Position numbers and translations under genes: made by a program. From positions 1-46,366 of the IMG/VR virus record IMGVR_UViG_3300025083_002446: DNA of 46,366 nt. One strand, 5' to 3'. Every line of letters begins with the position of its first letter. The first letter of the stretch is position 1. Origin of the DNA: a virus. Shown one piece after another: positions 7,770-20,900 of this stretch. The notes below the pieces were generated by a model, which saw nothing but the letters and a program-made list of their open reading frames with translations, was not told the origin of the DNA and did not search any database.

Positions 7770-10700
7770 ATGAGCCAAGAACGTACAGATAATTTATTCG
7801 CAAGTGAGAGTTGGACAACAGTCTACACTGCTTTCACTAACGTTAGTCTTAAGGCATATGACTTTGACACAATTAGAGCGGCCCTACTAGACTATACAGC
7901 CAGGATGTATCCTGAGAAATTTAATGACTTCATAGCAAGTTCAGAATTCATAGCAATTTTAGATTTAGTTGCATATCTAGGACACAGTTTAGCATTTAGA
8001 CTAGACATGAACACTAGAGAAAACTTTATGGATACTGCTGAACGTAGAGCAAGTATTCTTCAGATGGCTAAAACTTTAGGATATAATAAGACACGCCCAA
8101 TTAACGCAAAAGGCTTTATGAAGATTTCGAGTGTCACAACCAACGAAGATGTATTAGATAATGAAGGTGTCAGTCTTGCTGGAAAAATTATTAATTGGAA
8201 TGACAGTAATAACATAGACTGGTATGAAAACTTTATCAGCATCTTAAATTCTTCTTTCTCTGGAACTACAAAAATTCAAAATCCCACATCTAAATTAACA
8301 ATCGCAGATATAGAACATTCTTTGTATGAGATTAATGAAGACGTAAATTCAAAAAATATAAACTATCCATTTTTTTCTAATGTAAGTGGAAAATCTAGGC
8401 AGTTTGAAGCAGTTCGTGTAAGGATTAACAATACAGATTCGACCATCTTTGAAGACGAACCAAATTTAAACAATAATTTTACAATTATAAATCGTAATGA
8501 TAATCTCGGCTCTGCTAGTGATAGAACAGGGTTCTTTGTTTATGCATGTGCTGGACAATTAGGGTTTCAAGATGAAAACTATACTACGACAATTTCAAAC
8601 AGAACACAATCGATTACAGATATTAATATATCAAACTCTGATGTATGGGTACAAAAACTAGATTCACAAAGAGCATATGTTTCAAGTGTAGTAAAAGTAG
8701 ACAATGATACACGTGAAACTGCAATTTATAATGCTTTACGAACTGGCTCTGGAGACATTGTAAGTGTCAACTCAATAGAGAATAACAGAATTGAACTACA
8801 TTATCCTGATGGTGTGTTTGGTAATGCGGCAACTGGTGCATACAGAACATGGTATAGAACAGTAGACAATGAAAACTTTACTGTAAATGCAGATGATATC
8901 ACAAACGAAGTCATAACAATTCCATATAAAGGAAGTGATAATAGAACATATAGAATAACTTTGACACTAACAAGCACTAGAGATTTCAGTGAAAACTATT
9001 CTGGTGAAACTTATGCAAGTATACGTAGAACTGCTCCAAGAAGTTACTACTCACAAGATAGAATGGTAAATGCACAAGATTATAACGTATATCCGTTGTC
9101 TCTTGGAACTAATGTTGTTAGAAAAGTCAAAGCAGTTAATACTTCTTTTGCAGGTAACTCTCGTTTTTACGAGATGGACGATGTTTTAGGACATCACTCA
9201 AATCTAAGTGTCACTGGTTCAGACGGCTCATTATTTGTTGAAGATGAAACAATAAAGATTCCATTAAGTTACAATAAACTACAAGGCAACAGTGACAACT
9301 TTATAAGAAACGAACTTACTAAAGCAATAAAACATCCAAGTTTTTTAAATTCCTTTTTCCACAAATATAAAGGACATAGTAGTATTTTAGTTTCTATTGC
9401 AAAAAACTATACATATGATTCTAGTAATCATATGAAGATTTCAGCATCATCAGTGACAACAGTTATAAATGAAGGCGACACTCTTGAATTATCTTCATTA
9501 TCTGGAACTACATATGCAAAAGTCATCGAAGTCTCAGGAACTACTTATACTCTAAGCAAAGCAATTAAAGAAAACGGAACTATTGTAAACGTAATAAGAG
9601 GACTAAGAACTAAGTTTACAGAAGCAGAAGTAACATCAATAAAAACTAAGATTAATAGTTCAACTGAAGAAACATTTACAATAAAATATGCACTAAAGAC
9701 AGGGCAGACAAATATATGGGAATGGCAGTTACATACAATATCAGGAACTCCATCAGAGTGTCATGTAGTGTTCAACTACAGTTCTGGTATCAGAGATAAT
9801 GAATCAGAATATGTGGCGGAATTCACAGGCAAAAAGATAGCATTTGAAAGTAGAGACCAAGTTAAGTTCTTCTACGGCAATACAACAGACGTAATTGATA
9901 ATGAAACTAACTTATCAATGAGAGATACAATATATCTAAACTATCTAACAACTGGTGGCAATACTACTAGTGGATATGGTTCTACTGTGGGCGATGTTGT
10001 GACTATTGGACAAGCGCCAATATCAAACTCAGCAGTATATAATACAACTGGTGCAACTTTTGATGCAATATTCCAATACACAGGAGCAAGAGAATCATAC
10101 GAGTTTGCTAACAGTAATCCAGCAGTTTCAGGAACAACATACACTCATTCTTTGATATCACCAAATGGTATTGAATATCCGTTAGCACCAAGTAATATAA
10201 TTGCGCCAACGTCAGCATCAGGTAAAATCATTGGCGATGCTACAGAGTTAGGAAACGGCATAGACAAACTTCAATTAAGAATTGATGACCTATCAGCAAT
10301 AACAGGATTATCCACAACTGTAGGGTTAGATAGTCCAGTTACAGCATCTTCAGAAACTAATACTTCTCTTTCAAATGTTACTATAAACTACGAGGGTGAA
10401 CCAGGAGATATAAAAACTTTAGCAAATGCAGACAGTTCTTTCACAACAATCAGTTCTAGCAGTCTTACCTCTCTTGGCTTTAAAGGAAAAAAATCTTTAA
10501 GTTATTTTAATGCGGCTTCAACGAGTAGCAATTTTGTTTTCAGAGATAACTCAGACAGTGCTGAACAAAATGATATGGTAGTAACTTACCATGCGGGATT
10601 TGACGAATATACATTTGTGTTACCTTGGCAAACAGCATTCCAAATTAATACACTTGACTCGGATATAGATTTCAAACAATATGCTTACGGAGAATTCTCA

Positions 10701-11993
10701 ATAACAAGTTCAACAGCACTTACAACCAGTAATATACTACTTAGAACTGAAACTGGAGCATTTATTGATAATGAACATATTACAGTTACAAACACTTCGG
10801 GCACTACATATAAAGTTATTTTCTGGACATATGCAGTTACCGTTGGTGATTTGATTGACGTTTTTATTGGTTCGGCAGCAACGTTATCTGATATTGCAGA
10901 TTACTCAGTGAGAGTCAAAGCATCATTTGATTTAGCAACACAAACAAATACAACCGTAGCAACATACAAGACTATGGCATCATATGTATATGATGATTAC
11001 TTAACAGGCGCAGGCTATAAAGATAATACAAAAGTTAAACTACTTGCTTCAAATGTTGATGACCATCCGTATAGTGTGTTCGATATTACTGCTAGCCAAA
11101 GTATTATATTAGAAAGTTATACAAAAGACAATATATCATACGAAAGAGCATCAAAAGTCGCAATAGCGGCAGCACAAGATTCATCACCAACAGACCCAGA
11201 TTCATCAGTCCCATCATCTGCAACGTTATGGTTTAACACAACAAACAGTACATGGTATAAACGTATCGGTGGTCTTTGGAATCCGGCGTTTACGTACACG
11301 AGTGCAGGTGGAAATGATATAGTATATAACACAATTACTTACTCAGTAAAAGAAGGAATAACTTTCGTTGAAGATAACTTTTCAAGTTTCAGATGGGAAC
11401 ATTATGCAGATGTAAATAAACGAATAGACCCTAGCACGAGTAACATTGTTGACATGTATGTATTGAGTTCTGACTATGTAAGAAATGTTGAGAAATGGAT
11501 AGCAACCGACTTTACAACTACTACACCAGTCCCTCCTAATAATTTTGAATTATCAAAAATAATGAACACAATTGAGCCAAAGAAGGCGATTGCTGACCAT
11601 GTGGCTTATATTCCAGTAGAGTTTAAATACTTATTCGGTTCATATGCTGAAAATGAGAATCAAGCAATATTCAAAGTTATTAAAAAGTTAGGTGTAGGTT
11701 ATACTGATAGTGAAATAAAAACAGAAGTATCTAAAAAAGTAAATGAGTACTTCTCAATTGACAACTGGGATTTTGGCGCTACATTTTACTTCTCAGAACT
11801 TGCGGCATACTTACATAAAGAACTAGGAGATTATATATCAAGTGTAGTAATTACACCAAAATATGCTTCAAATGAATTTACAAACTTATTAAGCATCTCA
11901 TGTGCCTTAAACGAAGTGTTTATGGCAGTAACAACCTCAAACGATGTAAAAATAATTACACAATTAGCACAATCTGAATTAGTAGGCAAATAA
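7770..11993 (+). CDS. gp6: gp6-like baseplate wedge protein, greatly enlarged
   Basis: The N-terminus (residues 1-120, with MYPEKFNDF, LDLVAYLGHSLAFRLDMN and AERRASILQMAKTLGY) is typical of T4 gp6 and related baseplate-J-type wedge proteins. The C-terminus (last 130 residues, with WDFGATFYFSELAAYLHKEL, SVVITPKY and a final Ala/Ser-rich segment) matches the gp6 end. T4 gp6 has 660 residues, whereas this protein has 1407. The excess lies in the middle: a Ser/Thr/Asn-rich region and, near residue 1150, the segment TLWFNTTNSTWYKRIGGLW, which looks like a fibre or appendage module. gp6 dimers form the iris ring of the baseplate and trigger its rearrangement. The gene lies between gp25 and a giant tail gene, with 2 nt before the next start. 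Confidence 0.85.
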   Translation: MSQERTDNLFASESWTTVYTAFTNVSLKAYDFDTIRAALLDYTARMYPEKFNDFIASSEFIAILDLVAYLGHSLAFRLDMNTRENFMDTAERRASILQMAKTLGYNKTRPINAKGFMKISSVTTNEDVLDNEGVSLAGKIINWNDSNNIDWYENFISILNSSFSGTTKIQNPTSKLTIADIEHSLYEINEDVNSKNINYPFFSNVSGKSRQFEAVRVRINNTDSTIFEDEPNLNNNFTIINRNDNLGSASDRTGFFVYACAGQLGFQDENYTTTISNRTQSITDINISNSDVWVQKLDSQRAYVSSVVKVDNDTRETAIYNALRTGSGDIVSVNSIENNRIELHYPDGVFGNAATGAYRTWYRTVDNENFTVNADDITNEVITIPYKGSDNRTYRITLTLTSTRDFSENYSGETYASIRRTAPRSYYSQDRMVNAQDYNVYPLSLGTNVVRKVKAVNTSFAGNSRFYEMDDVLGHHSNLSVTGSDGSLFVEDETIKIPLSYNKLQGNSDNFIRNELTKAIKHPSFLNSFFHKYKGHSSILVSIAKNYTYDSSNHMKISASSVTTVINEGDTLELSSLSGTTYAKVIEVSGTTYTLSKAIKENGTIVNVIRGLRTKFTEAEVTSIKTKINSSTEETFTIKYALKTGQTNIWEWQLHTISGTPSECHVVFNYSSGIRDNESEYVAEFTGKKIAFESRDQVKFFYGNTTDVIDNETNLSMRDTIYLNYLTTGGNTTSGYGSTVGDVVTIGQAPISNSAVYNTTGATFDAIFQYTGARESYEFANSNPAVSGTTYTHSLISPNGIEYPLAPSNIIAPTSASGKIIGDATELGNGIDKLQLRIDDLSAITGLSTTVGLDSPVTASSETNTSLSNVTINYEGEPGDIKTLANADSSFTTISSSSLTSLGFKGKKSLSYFNAASTSSNFVFRDNSDSAEQNDMVVTYHAGFDEYTFVLPWQTAFQINTLDSDIDFKQYAYGEFSITSSTALTTSNILLRTETGAFIDNEHITVTNTSGTTYKVIFWTYAVTVGDLIDVFIGSAATLSDIADYSVRVKASFDLATQTNTTVATYKTMASYVYDDYLTGAGYKDNTKVKLLASNVDDHPYSVFDITASQSIILESYTKDNISYERASKVAIAAAQDSSPTDPDSSVPSSATLWFNTTNSTWYKRIGGLWNPAFTYTSAGGNDIVYNTITYSVKEGITFVEDNFSSFRWEHYADVNKRIDPSTSNIVDMYVLSSDYVRNVEKWIATDFTTTTPVPPNNFELSKIMNTIEPKKAIADHVAYIPVEFKYLFGSYAENENQAIFKVIKKLGVGYTDSEIKTEVSKKVNEYFSIDNWDFGATFYFSELAAYLHKELGDYISSVVITPKYASNEFTNLLSISCALNEVFMAVTTSNDVKIITQLAQSELVGK

Positions 11994-11995
11994 AC

Positions 11996-14900
11996 ATGGC
12001 AAAGAAGATTTATGACTTTTTACCAGGGCACCTGAAGAATAGCGAGTTAGAAACAATATTTGACACGACACTTGACCGCGCCTTCTCTTCTGGTGAGATG
12101 GAGAAAACAAAAGCATTTGTTGGTAGAAAAGAAAAAGGAATATTTAAAAGTAGTGATATATATCTTTCTTTTCCATCTTCAGCATACGCACGAGACAATT
12201 ACGGTTTAGAACCAACATTCACAAACAGAGATGCAAGTGATAGTGTATTCTATGATGACTTACTGAATGCGACCTATAATAAAGGCGCATTAACAAACGA
12301 CCACAGACGATTATTTAATAGCACTCTAAACACGGTCTCTCTTCCAATAGACATAGACAAGTTTGTCAACTACAGTATGTATTACTGGGTCTCTCCTGGA
12401 TTTGACGCTTCAATACCTGGCTCAGACGATAAACATTATGTCACAATAGAAAACAGTGTAGGTTCGTGGTGGAGTGGTAGTAACTCTTGGTATCATTACG
12501 ATGATATCAAAGCATTAATTACAGATGCAAACTTTACAAAAATATCACAAGCACTAAGACCAATTATTGAATTTGACAAAGATATTGAATTAAGTACTAC
12601 ATCAGCCGCAGTGTATACTGCCGGAGAAATACCAACATTCAAATCATATGACTCAAATAACACATATGTAAAAGATATAAACATATTTCACTATGTAGTT
12701 GGTGATAATTACATAACAGACACAGAATTAGGATTTAAACCCAAACTAAAAGCAGGTGACTATCAAAGTGAATTTGTATTTAATATTGACTTAGATGAAT
12801 CATCAACGTACAAATACAATACAGATTATAAAAAGTTGATGATACCTTCAACATTTGAATACCGAAATCTAAGACAAGAGATAGGCGACAAAATATCAGT
12901 TTCAGAAATAGAACTACTTCAATCACCAAAGAACTCAAACGGTCAGATTCAAATAGACTTATATATAAATGGTGATAAGCAAATAGGAAATCATGTATAT
13001 AATAGTACTACAAAGAAAATAACATTCACTGAAGCAGTTTCTGGAAACATATATGTAGACTATTGCACCGATGCTCCAGTAGTTTTTGACGGACAAACTG
13101 TGTTTCAAAGAATTAATCCGGCACTAGAGTATAATATAGACAACACAACATATTATAACACAGAGATGGTATATTCTCTTGTTTATGAACACTGTGTTCG
13201 TATAATTGAAACTACATTCGGATTAACAGGAAGTGCAAATGCTGCCAACAACTATAGAGTATTAGGAAATAACTCAGATAAACTACGATTCGCAGACAAG
13301 GGTAGTGTTCTCATTAAAAACTCAATAGATATTAAAGAGGCATACTTTGCATTAACACGAGAAGATTATAACCCAATCAAAGCAACTGAATTTTTATCAG
13401 GCGCATATAATGGTTACAAAAACAAATTACTCACAACAGTTCAATCTATTATAGACTCAGATTCAAGTGAAACTAAGACAGATTTAGAGATACTAGAAGA
13501 AGCAATTACTACTATTTCTCTTGGAAAACATAAGAGTGTAAGTATCTTTAGAGATAGTGCAATGGTGAACTTTGGTGAGGCAAACGCCCACTACCAATCA
13601 CTTGATGTTTCTGTTATTAATGGTGCAACTGAACAAGTTATGCCAACATTTACTAACTCGATATTAAATGACAAAGACATAACTGTTATCTTAAATAATG
13701 TTGTTCAGAGATTAAATGTAGATTATACGTTATCTTCTGGTGCAACAGAAATAAACTTTACAACAGCAAGGTCTACTGGCGATGTAATAAGTGTGAGACA
13801 TTATAGTAGCACAAAAGAAACTTATGTGCCGCCAAGTGCAACTGCATTAGGAATTGCTCCTGCATATAAACCAGAATCAATTACAGATTCAAGATATAGT
13901 CCTTCAGTAGACTTTATTAGAGGTCATGATGGCTCATTAGTTCCAAAATATGGAACTAAAATCGATGCAATACTACTTGCATTTGAAACTTTAATATTCA
14001 ATAACCTAGCAGATAATACAAGTTCTAAAGTTGATAGTATGAATTATGGAGTATACGATAGTGCTTCTAATGATTATACAAATGCTGAAAGGAAATATAT
14101 TATGTATCCATTCTTTAAGAAATGGATGATGCGTAATAATATTGACAACTTAAATAATGATGATTTTGATGCAACCGATTATAAGACTTGGAATTACAGA
14201 GCAAAAGACAATAACTCAGCCGGTCATTGGAGAGGACAATTAATATATACGTACGGGACAGATAGACCACTACAAGAGCCTTGGAAAGTACTAAAATATT
14301 CACAAAAGCCTGCGGGATTCGATACATGGTACGGAACAGCAAATTACACATCATCGTCTTGGTGGAATCAACTTATAACACAAGAATCATTAAATATTCC
14401 TAATCCAGTTGACGGTTCAGGAAATCTAAAAACACCAGAAGATTTGTTCTTTGGCGGGTCAATTCATTCGTCCGAGATTGCATTGATGGACCAAGCATGG
14501 GAATTTGGAGATAATTCTCCAGTTGAACTTGCATGGACTCGTAGTAGTGAATTTCTATTTGCTGAATTTGTGCTAATGTTACTAACAAAACCATTTCAAG
14601 TTATGCACGATTATCGTACTGAAATGAAAAATATCATCGATTACTCAAATAAAAACGATGGTATTGATACCGACTTAGTAGTTGCAGAGAAAGACAATTA
14701 TTCATTTAAGTTGGGTTCAAAACTAGGTGGCTTTGTTAATAACTTTACATTACAAACAGAAAACAACTCACTAACAAATAGTAGATTTACTGATTTGCCT
14801 GCAGACAACTTTGATTTGTTTGTTCATGCTGGTGTGCCAAATAGAAGTGAATTCTTTAGTGCTATTGTATTGGAAAAAGTATCACTAGATGCCAAGCATC

Positions 14901-17900
14901 CAACATACTCTTTCGGAAATTTATCAAATTATGGAAAGGGTGATATTGTTCTGAATTTAAATGATGGCAAATATTATAAAAGAAAAGCCATATCATTGAC
15001 AACAAAGGAATTATCTCCTCCTAGTGGAACATTCTTCGACTATAGTGGCTGGACATTAATTTCACAACCAAAAACCAATAAGTTCGGTTTTAGAGTACAC
15101 GGATATGACGAAATAAATCCTACATTTTATGCGATGGGATGGGACAAAGCGAGTGGAGAAAAAGCATTCTCAACATCAGGTGACAAACTTACACTACAAC
15201 AGTGGCAACCTGGTGAATACTACAGAATGGATTCATATATATTGTGGAACGATACTCCGTATGTTTGTCTTACAAATCATACATCTACTTCAATATTTGA
15301 TGATAACATTAAAGATTGGAAGCCAGTAACAGAATGGCCTAGAGTTAATAAAGTTCAAGCACTTGGATATAACGAATTAGTAAATGACACAGTAAAGAAT
15401 TATAACTACGGTGACATTTTAGAATCAATAGATGATGTTGCTCATTTGATAATGGGTTATGAACATTATCTTAAATTAGTAGGATGGGAATTCACAGACA
15501 CAAGTGAATTTGGTGACGTAATAGATTGGGAAAATCTGTTATATAAATTCTTAGAATGGCAATCAGAAGTACACGAAATAGGCGACTTTATTACTCTTAC
15601 TCCGCTATTAACGGGTGGTAGTTTTGATTCAACCTATGGTGTTGCAAGTGTAACTACTGAAACATTTAAAAATTATTATCGTGTAATCGATTCAGCAGGC
15701 AGACTTATACCAAATTCTGAACTTGAGTTTCGCACAGATGGTTCTAAATTAATATTTAAAAGCACTGTTCCTATCTATGGAATGAAAATGGATATCAGAG
15801 ATATCGAACACGCATTTGTTGTTGACCGAACTGATAGTTATGGAGACGTGATATACGACCCTCATAATCATAATAGAAATCTTAGAATGCAAGTAGACTG
15901 TAATAGAACTATCGGCTGGGACGGAACTATGGCAGTAGATGGTTACATCGTCAAAGATGACCAATTGATACCGAACTTCGATACAATGATTGAAGAAACA
16001 CGCTATTATAGAGATACTCTTGTTGACCAAAGCCTTTCAATTATTAATAAATTAAAATCAAATCATTATGGATATACAACAAGAACATATCTAACAAATC
16101 ATGGTGTTGAAAGAGAATCGCAATTAGAATTTTATAAAGGATTTTTATCTCATAAAGGAACTAATTCTAGTATTAACAAAATTGTTAACAATAATAATAA
16201 CTTTGAGAATATAACACATGCTGATGTCTGGGCAGTTAAACTAAGCGACTACGGCCACGAGTCTAATAAATTTACAATGGCAAAAGATATTACCGTATCT
16301 GATATGATTAAAGACCCATATCTAATAGAATATACTGACCCAACTAAACAACTTTTAGAAGTATCTGGTAAAAAGAATATAGCACTAAAAACAACAGGAT
16401 ATGTAGACGAAGCAGATGTAAACTATATCACGCCAACACACGAATCACTAGTTAATCTAACAGACAAAACATTGTATGAGGGAGATATATCTTGGGTACA
16501 AGCAGATGAGGATAGAGATTGGGATGTTGTACGACTAAGTGAAGTAGCAGAAATAAGTTATGTAGGAGAAACATCAGACAACCAATTATATATTGGAACT
16601 ACAAATGCGATTGCTGAAGAATTTACTAATAAGCCAATTTATTTAAAAATTTCAGCCGCTGAAATAAGTCCAACAATAGGTGGATATTATCTTCTATCCG
16701 CTAACGGAACGAAAACAGTAAACGGAACTACCATACACGAGTATATAGTGTTTGAAGAAGATTTCGAACCTCTAATTGTTGAGATAGATTCAACAACTAC
16801 TAACAGTGTATTCGTGCCAACGAATGAAGATTCTGGTGTAGAAGCAATAGGTTCAGTAAGTAATCCAGTATTTTCTAGTGGCGATTCGATTTCAATTGAC
16901 GGCACAACGTTCACTTATGCACCGTCGGGAACTACTAGTACTGGAATAACAATACTAGGAACAGTTGCAAACCCAGTTGTATCTGAAGGTGAACAAGCAA
17001 GATTTGTTGTTTATAACGATTCTGGTCTAGTTGAAAATGGAACAAACACAACAGTCACATTCTCTGGAACTGTTGCAAAAACAACAGGTGCATTTAGTTC
17101 AACTTACGGTGACCAAATAACAATAGATGGCACATCATTGACTGTTGATTATAGTTCAACTGATAGTATATCACAGACCACAACAGCAACAAGAAGTTCG
17201 ACATTAACGACAGGTAACACTGTTGTTATTGATGGTACTACAAAGACAGTTCAGGATTTATTAGTCACAGGTACAGTTACATCACCAGTGATGACATCAA
17301 CAAAGCCCCTAACAATTAATGGTGATACAATTACGTTAACAAATGGAGATGATTTAGCCGCAATTATAATTGCGATTAACTCAGGAACAACTGAAGTTAT
17401 AGCATCACAAACATCAAATCAATTGGTTTTGACAACATCAGTTCCACAACTAACTATGACTGGCGGTGTATTGACTGATTTAGGACTTTCAACTACTAAC
17501 TCATATACAAATTCAAAACTAGACCAATTAGCAGACGAATTAGACACAATAACTAATATTACTGCCACTATTGATTTAAACAATCGTATGACTATAGCAA
17601 GTTCAGGAAGTCAAATGATTATTTCTGGAACAGCATTATCTGAATTGGGAATAACAGCAGGAACTTATCTTTCTAATTCTAATCCAACACAAGCAAGTGT
17701 TGTTCAACAAATAAATGCACTATCTATTTTAGGAGTCACTGCTGAAGTTGTTACAGGCACAATTAAAATTACAAGTACAAATCACAATTTAGATATAGTT
17801 GAAGTAACATCGGGTGCTATGGGTAGACTGGGATATGCAACTACTACAGTTGCAATTGATGCCACAGACACAATAGTATCTGACTTAAATACTCAAGTAT

Positions 17901-20900
17901 TTTCGGGTGCAACTGTTTCCGCAGTCAAGACTGATAGACAAGTGAAAATAACAAGTACAGAAAAGAGTATAGTCACGAGTAATATTTCTGGTGACCCTCT
18001 TGCCGATATAGGCATCACAGCAGGCACATATAGTAATACAGTATCATCAAGTCCAACAGCACTAGAGTTTGCAAGTCAAATCTCTGCCGCATCTGAACTT
18101 ACGGTGGGTGTATCAAGTGATGGCAGAATGATATTCACTAACGATACTGTGCAGATGTCATTCTCTGGAACTTCCACTGCAATGTTGACTAGAATAGGAC
18201 TATCGTTGATATATTCTAATGTCACATCAAGTGCCAATTTCAAAGCAATGATTTGGAAATCAGTAAGACACACAATCGGTGTCAACGGCGCTACACTTAC
18301 AGAATTCAATACTAGTCTAGGACTAAACAGTACAAGTAAGTTGTGGATAGATGAATATGATTCATCTGGTTGGGCAGTTTTAAACTATGACCCAGTTGGT
18401 GGATTCACAGCCCATGCTAGACAGACAAAAGTTATAGATACAGATTTGACAAAGAGATTAATAATTCAAGATGGAGAACAATCTACAATTCATCAAGTAT
18501 ATGACCCACTTAATTTAAAACTACCTGGCACTATCATGTCTAAATTAGATTATGTTATGTGGACAGACCCAGCAAAATATGATACGACTACAAGTAATGA
18601 TATTTGGTTTGATGAAAGACTTGATGAACTTTGGTGGGATACAGACTTAGCACGCTTCTATCGTTATAATGATTATGGTGATGCCAACGGAAACTTAAAC
18701 ATTGATTACGTGAGAAAGTATTGGGGTGCAATAGTTCCAAGTTCAACTGTAATTGTAAGGAAATGGACAAAATCTAGAACATTACCAACAACTACATCAA
18801 CGTATAATACTAAAGAATACTACGATGACATTGCTGGCAAACTTGTTACTGATTATTTCTATTGGACAGAAGACGATGACACGTCAGAACTAAAAATGCT
18901 AATTGATTCTGGTGGACCGAAAAACAGTTTCTTGCCAGTTTCCACATCAAGTGTGGTTATTAGTAATAATGCGAAGACATATGATAACCAGACTGTTACA
19001 GCATCATTAGAATATCAACAAGAAAAAGGTCTTGTTAAGGAACACTCAGATTGGGAAATGTTGTTAGATGACTCAAAGTCTGTTATACCTAACAGATTCT
19101 TAGATGACTTAACAAATTCTATCTCTGGTGTCACTATATTGAAATCTTATGTTACTAAACTAGTGACATCTGAATTAGTTGACGTTAACTTTGCAGTTGT
19201 AACGCCAAAAGACAGGCACGGAAACAACTTTATGAGTGGACTATCAACTGATAATATTGTTGTTACTACAAACTCAGGAACAGTAAAAGCAAGTTATCTA
19301 AGTATTGACGGTAATAATTTAAAGATTAGTAAGCAACATACAATGGTAGTGGGAGATGTATTAAGAGTTTACTCAGTAGAAGCAACGAAGAACAATTGGT
19401 TTACTAATACTACAAAAACTCGCAATAACTTTGCTTCAGTAATAAACACAATGATGAGTAACAAAATGTTACAGACTGTATATTCTAAGTATACTCAATA
19501 CATAGATACTGATGATATTATTTTCAAACTAGGCAATTGGTATATAGATGACAGTTACAAAACGATTAATTCGTTCTCATATCTATCGACTACTAGAGAG
19601 TTTGATATGATTGAACAATACGAGAATGGTATAAAGTCATTTAAATTAAAATTACCAACACACGATGAATACTACTTTGAGCATGAAGGACAACTGCAAT
19701 TAGTTCACAGAACTAAGAGTACGTTGAATGTATCTTTCGATTCGATAGCATTACCAGAAACAGGTTATGATATTTATTATAGTAATGCAATAGGAATTCA
19801 AGTACACGAGTTGATGAATTTAATCAGAGATTATCCAAATACTTCATTTATTAATGACATATTCTTTTCTATGATTAAATATCTTTACACAGAAAAAACA
19901 TATCCTTCTTGGTTATTCAAAACAAGTTATTTTGATTTAGATTTACATAACCGAGAGATGAAACAATATGCCGTTTATCAAAGAGATAGTGAAGAAGATG
20001 TGGTAGAGTATGTTAGAGAAGCAAAGCCATATCATGCGAAGATAAGAGAAATCAAAAGAATAAACACTACAACTGATTCAATAACAGCAACTACTACAAT
20101 TGATGAGAAAATGGCTCTTAGTTTAGACTTTGGTAATAACAGTAGATACTTAGACACTACGTTAGATGCTGGCAAATATGGAACACTTTCCACTCCAACA
20201 ACAGTCACAGATGCTGGTTCATTTATAACTGGTAAAGAATATACAATCGTAACAACAGGAACGACAGACTTTACTTTAATTGGTGCAAGTGATAGTAATG
20301 TTGGTACTACATTTACAGCAACAAATAATGGTGTCGTAATAATTAACGCTGGTTCATTTATAGTTGGAAATTCATATTATATATCAGCACCAGGAACGAC
20401 AGACTTTACTTTAATTGGTGCAAGTGATAGTAATGTTGGTACTACATTTACAGCAACAGGCGTAGGCACAGGAACAGGTACGGCAGGTTGGAGCGGAACT
20501 GGTACTGCAAAAACTAATTCATTCAATGACATTGCTGATGGAGAATATGAGCAGGGACAGTTCTTACTAAACAGATACACACCAACATCAGAAGAGGGCG
20601 GATTTGACACCGGCTTAGTAAACTCAAAAGCATTAGAGAGTTCAATAGTCAGACTACAGACATACAGTGGTGATATCACTGGTGGAATTGGTTCAGAGAC
20701 AGTTGACAAAACAGAATTTTATGTGTATGATATGTATGGTAGAGGTTACAATATCGGAGTTAAATCTTCGGGTACAATCTCATCATTTAATGGCACAACT
20801 TTGGTAGTAAATAACGCATCGTTGTTTGATACTGCCTCTAAAAATAATAAAAAATTAATAGCAGTGCAGAAAGCAGGCACTTCTAACGTAGAATTTATGA

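Noticed and set aside
17329-18205. Repeats considered as a CRISPR array or DNA-level tandem repeat
   Set aside because: Units differ in length and sequence at DNA level; periodicity is visible only in the translated protein, which stays in frame.
20377-20709. Open frame of 110 codons on the minus strand over the 68-nt repeats
   Set aside because: Its Pro/Val-rich translation is the antisense of the Gly/Thr-rich tail repeats, and it has no start signals.
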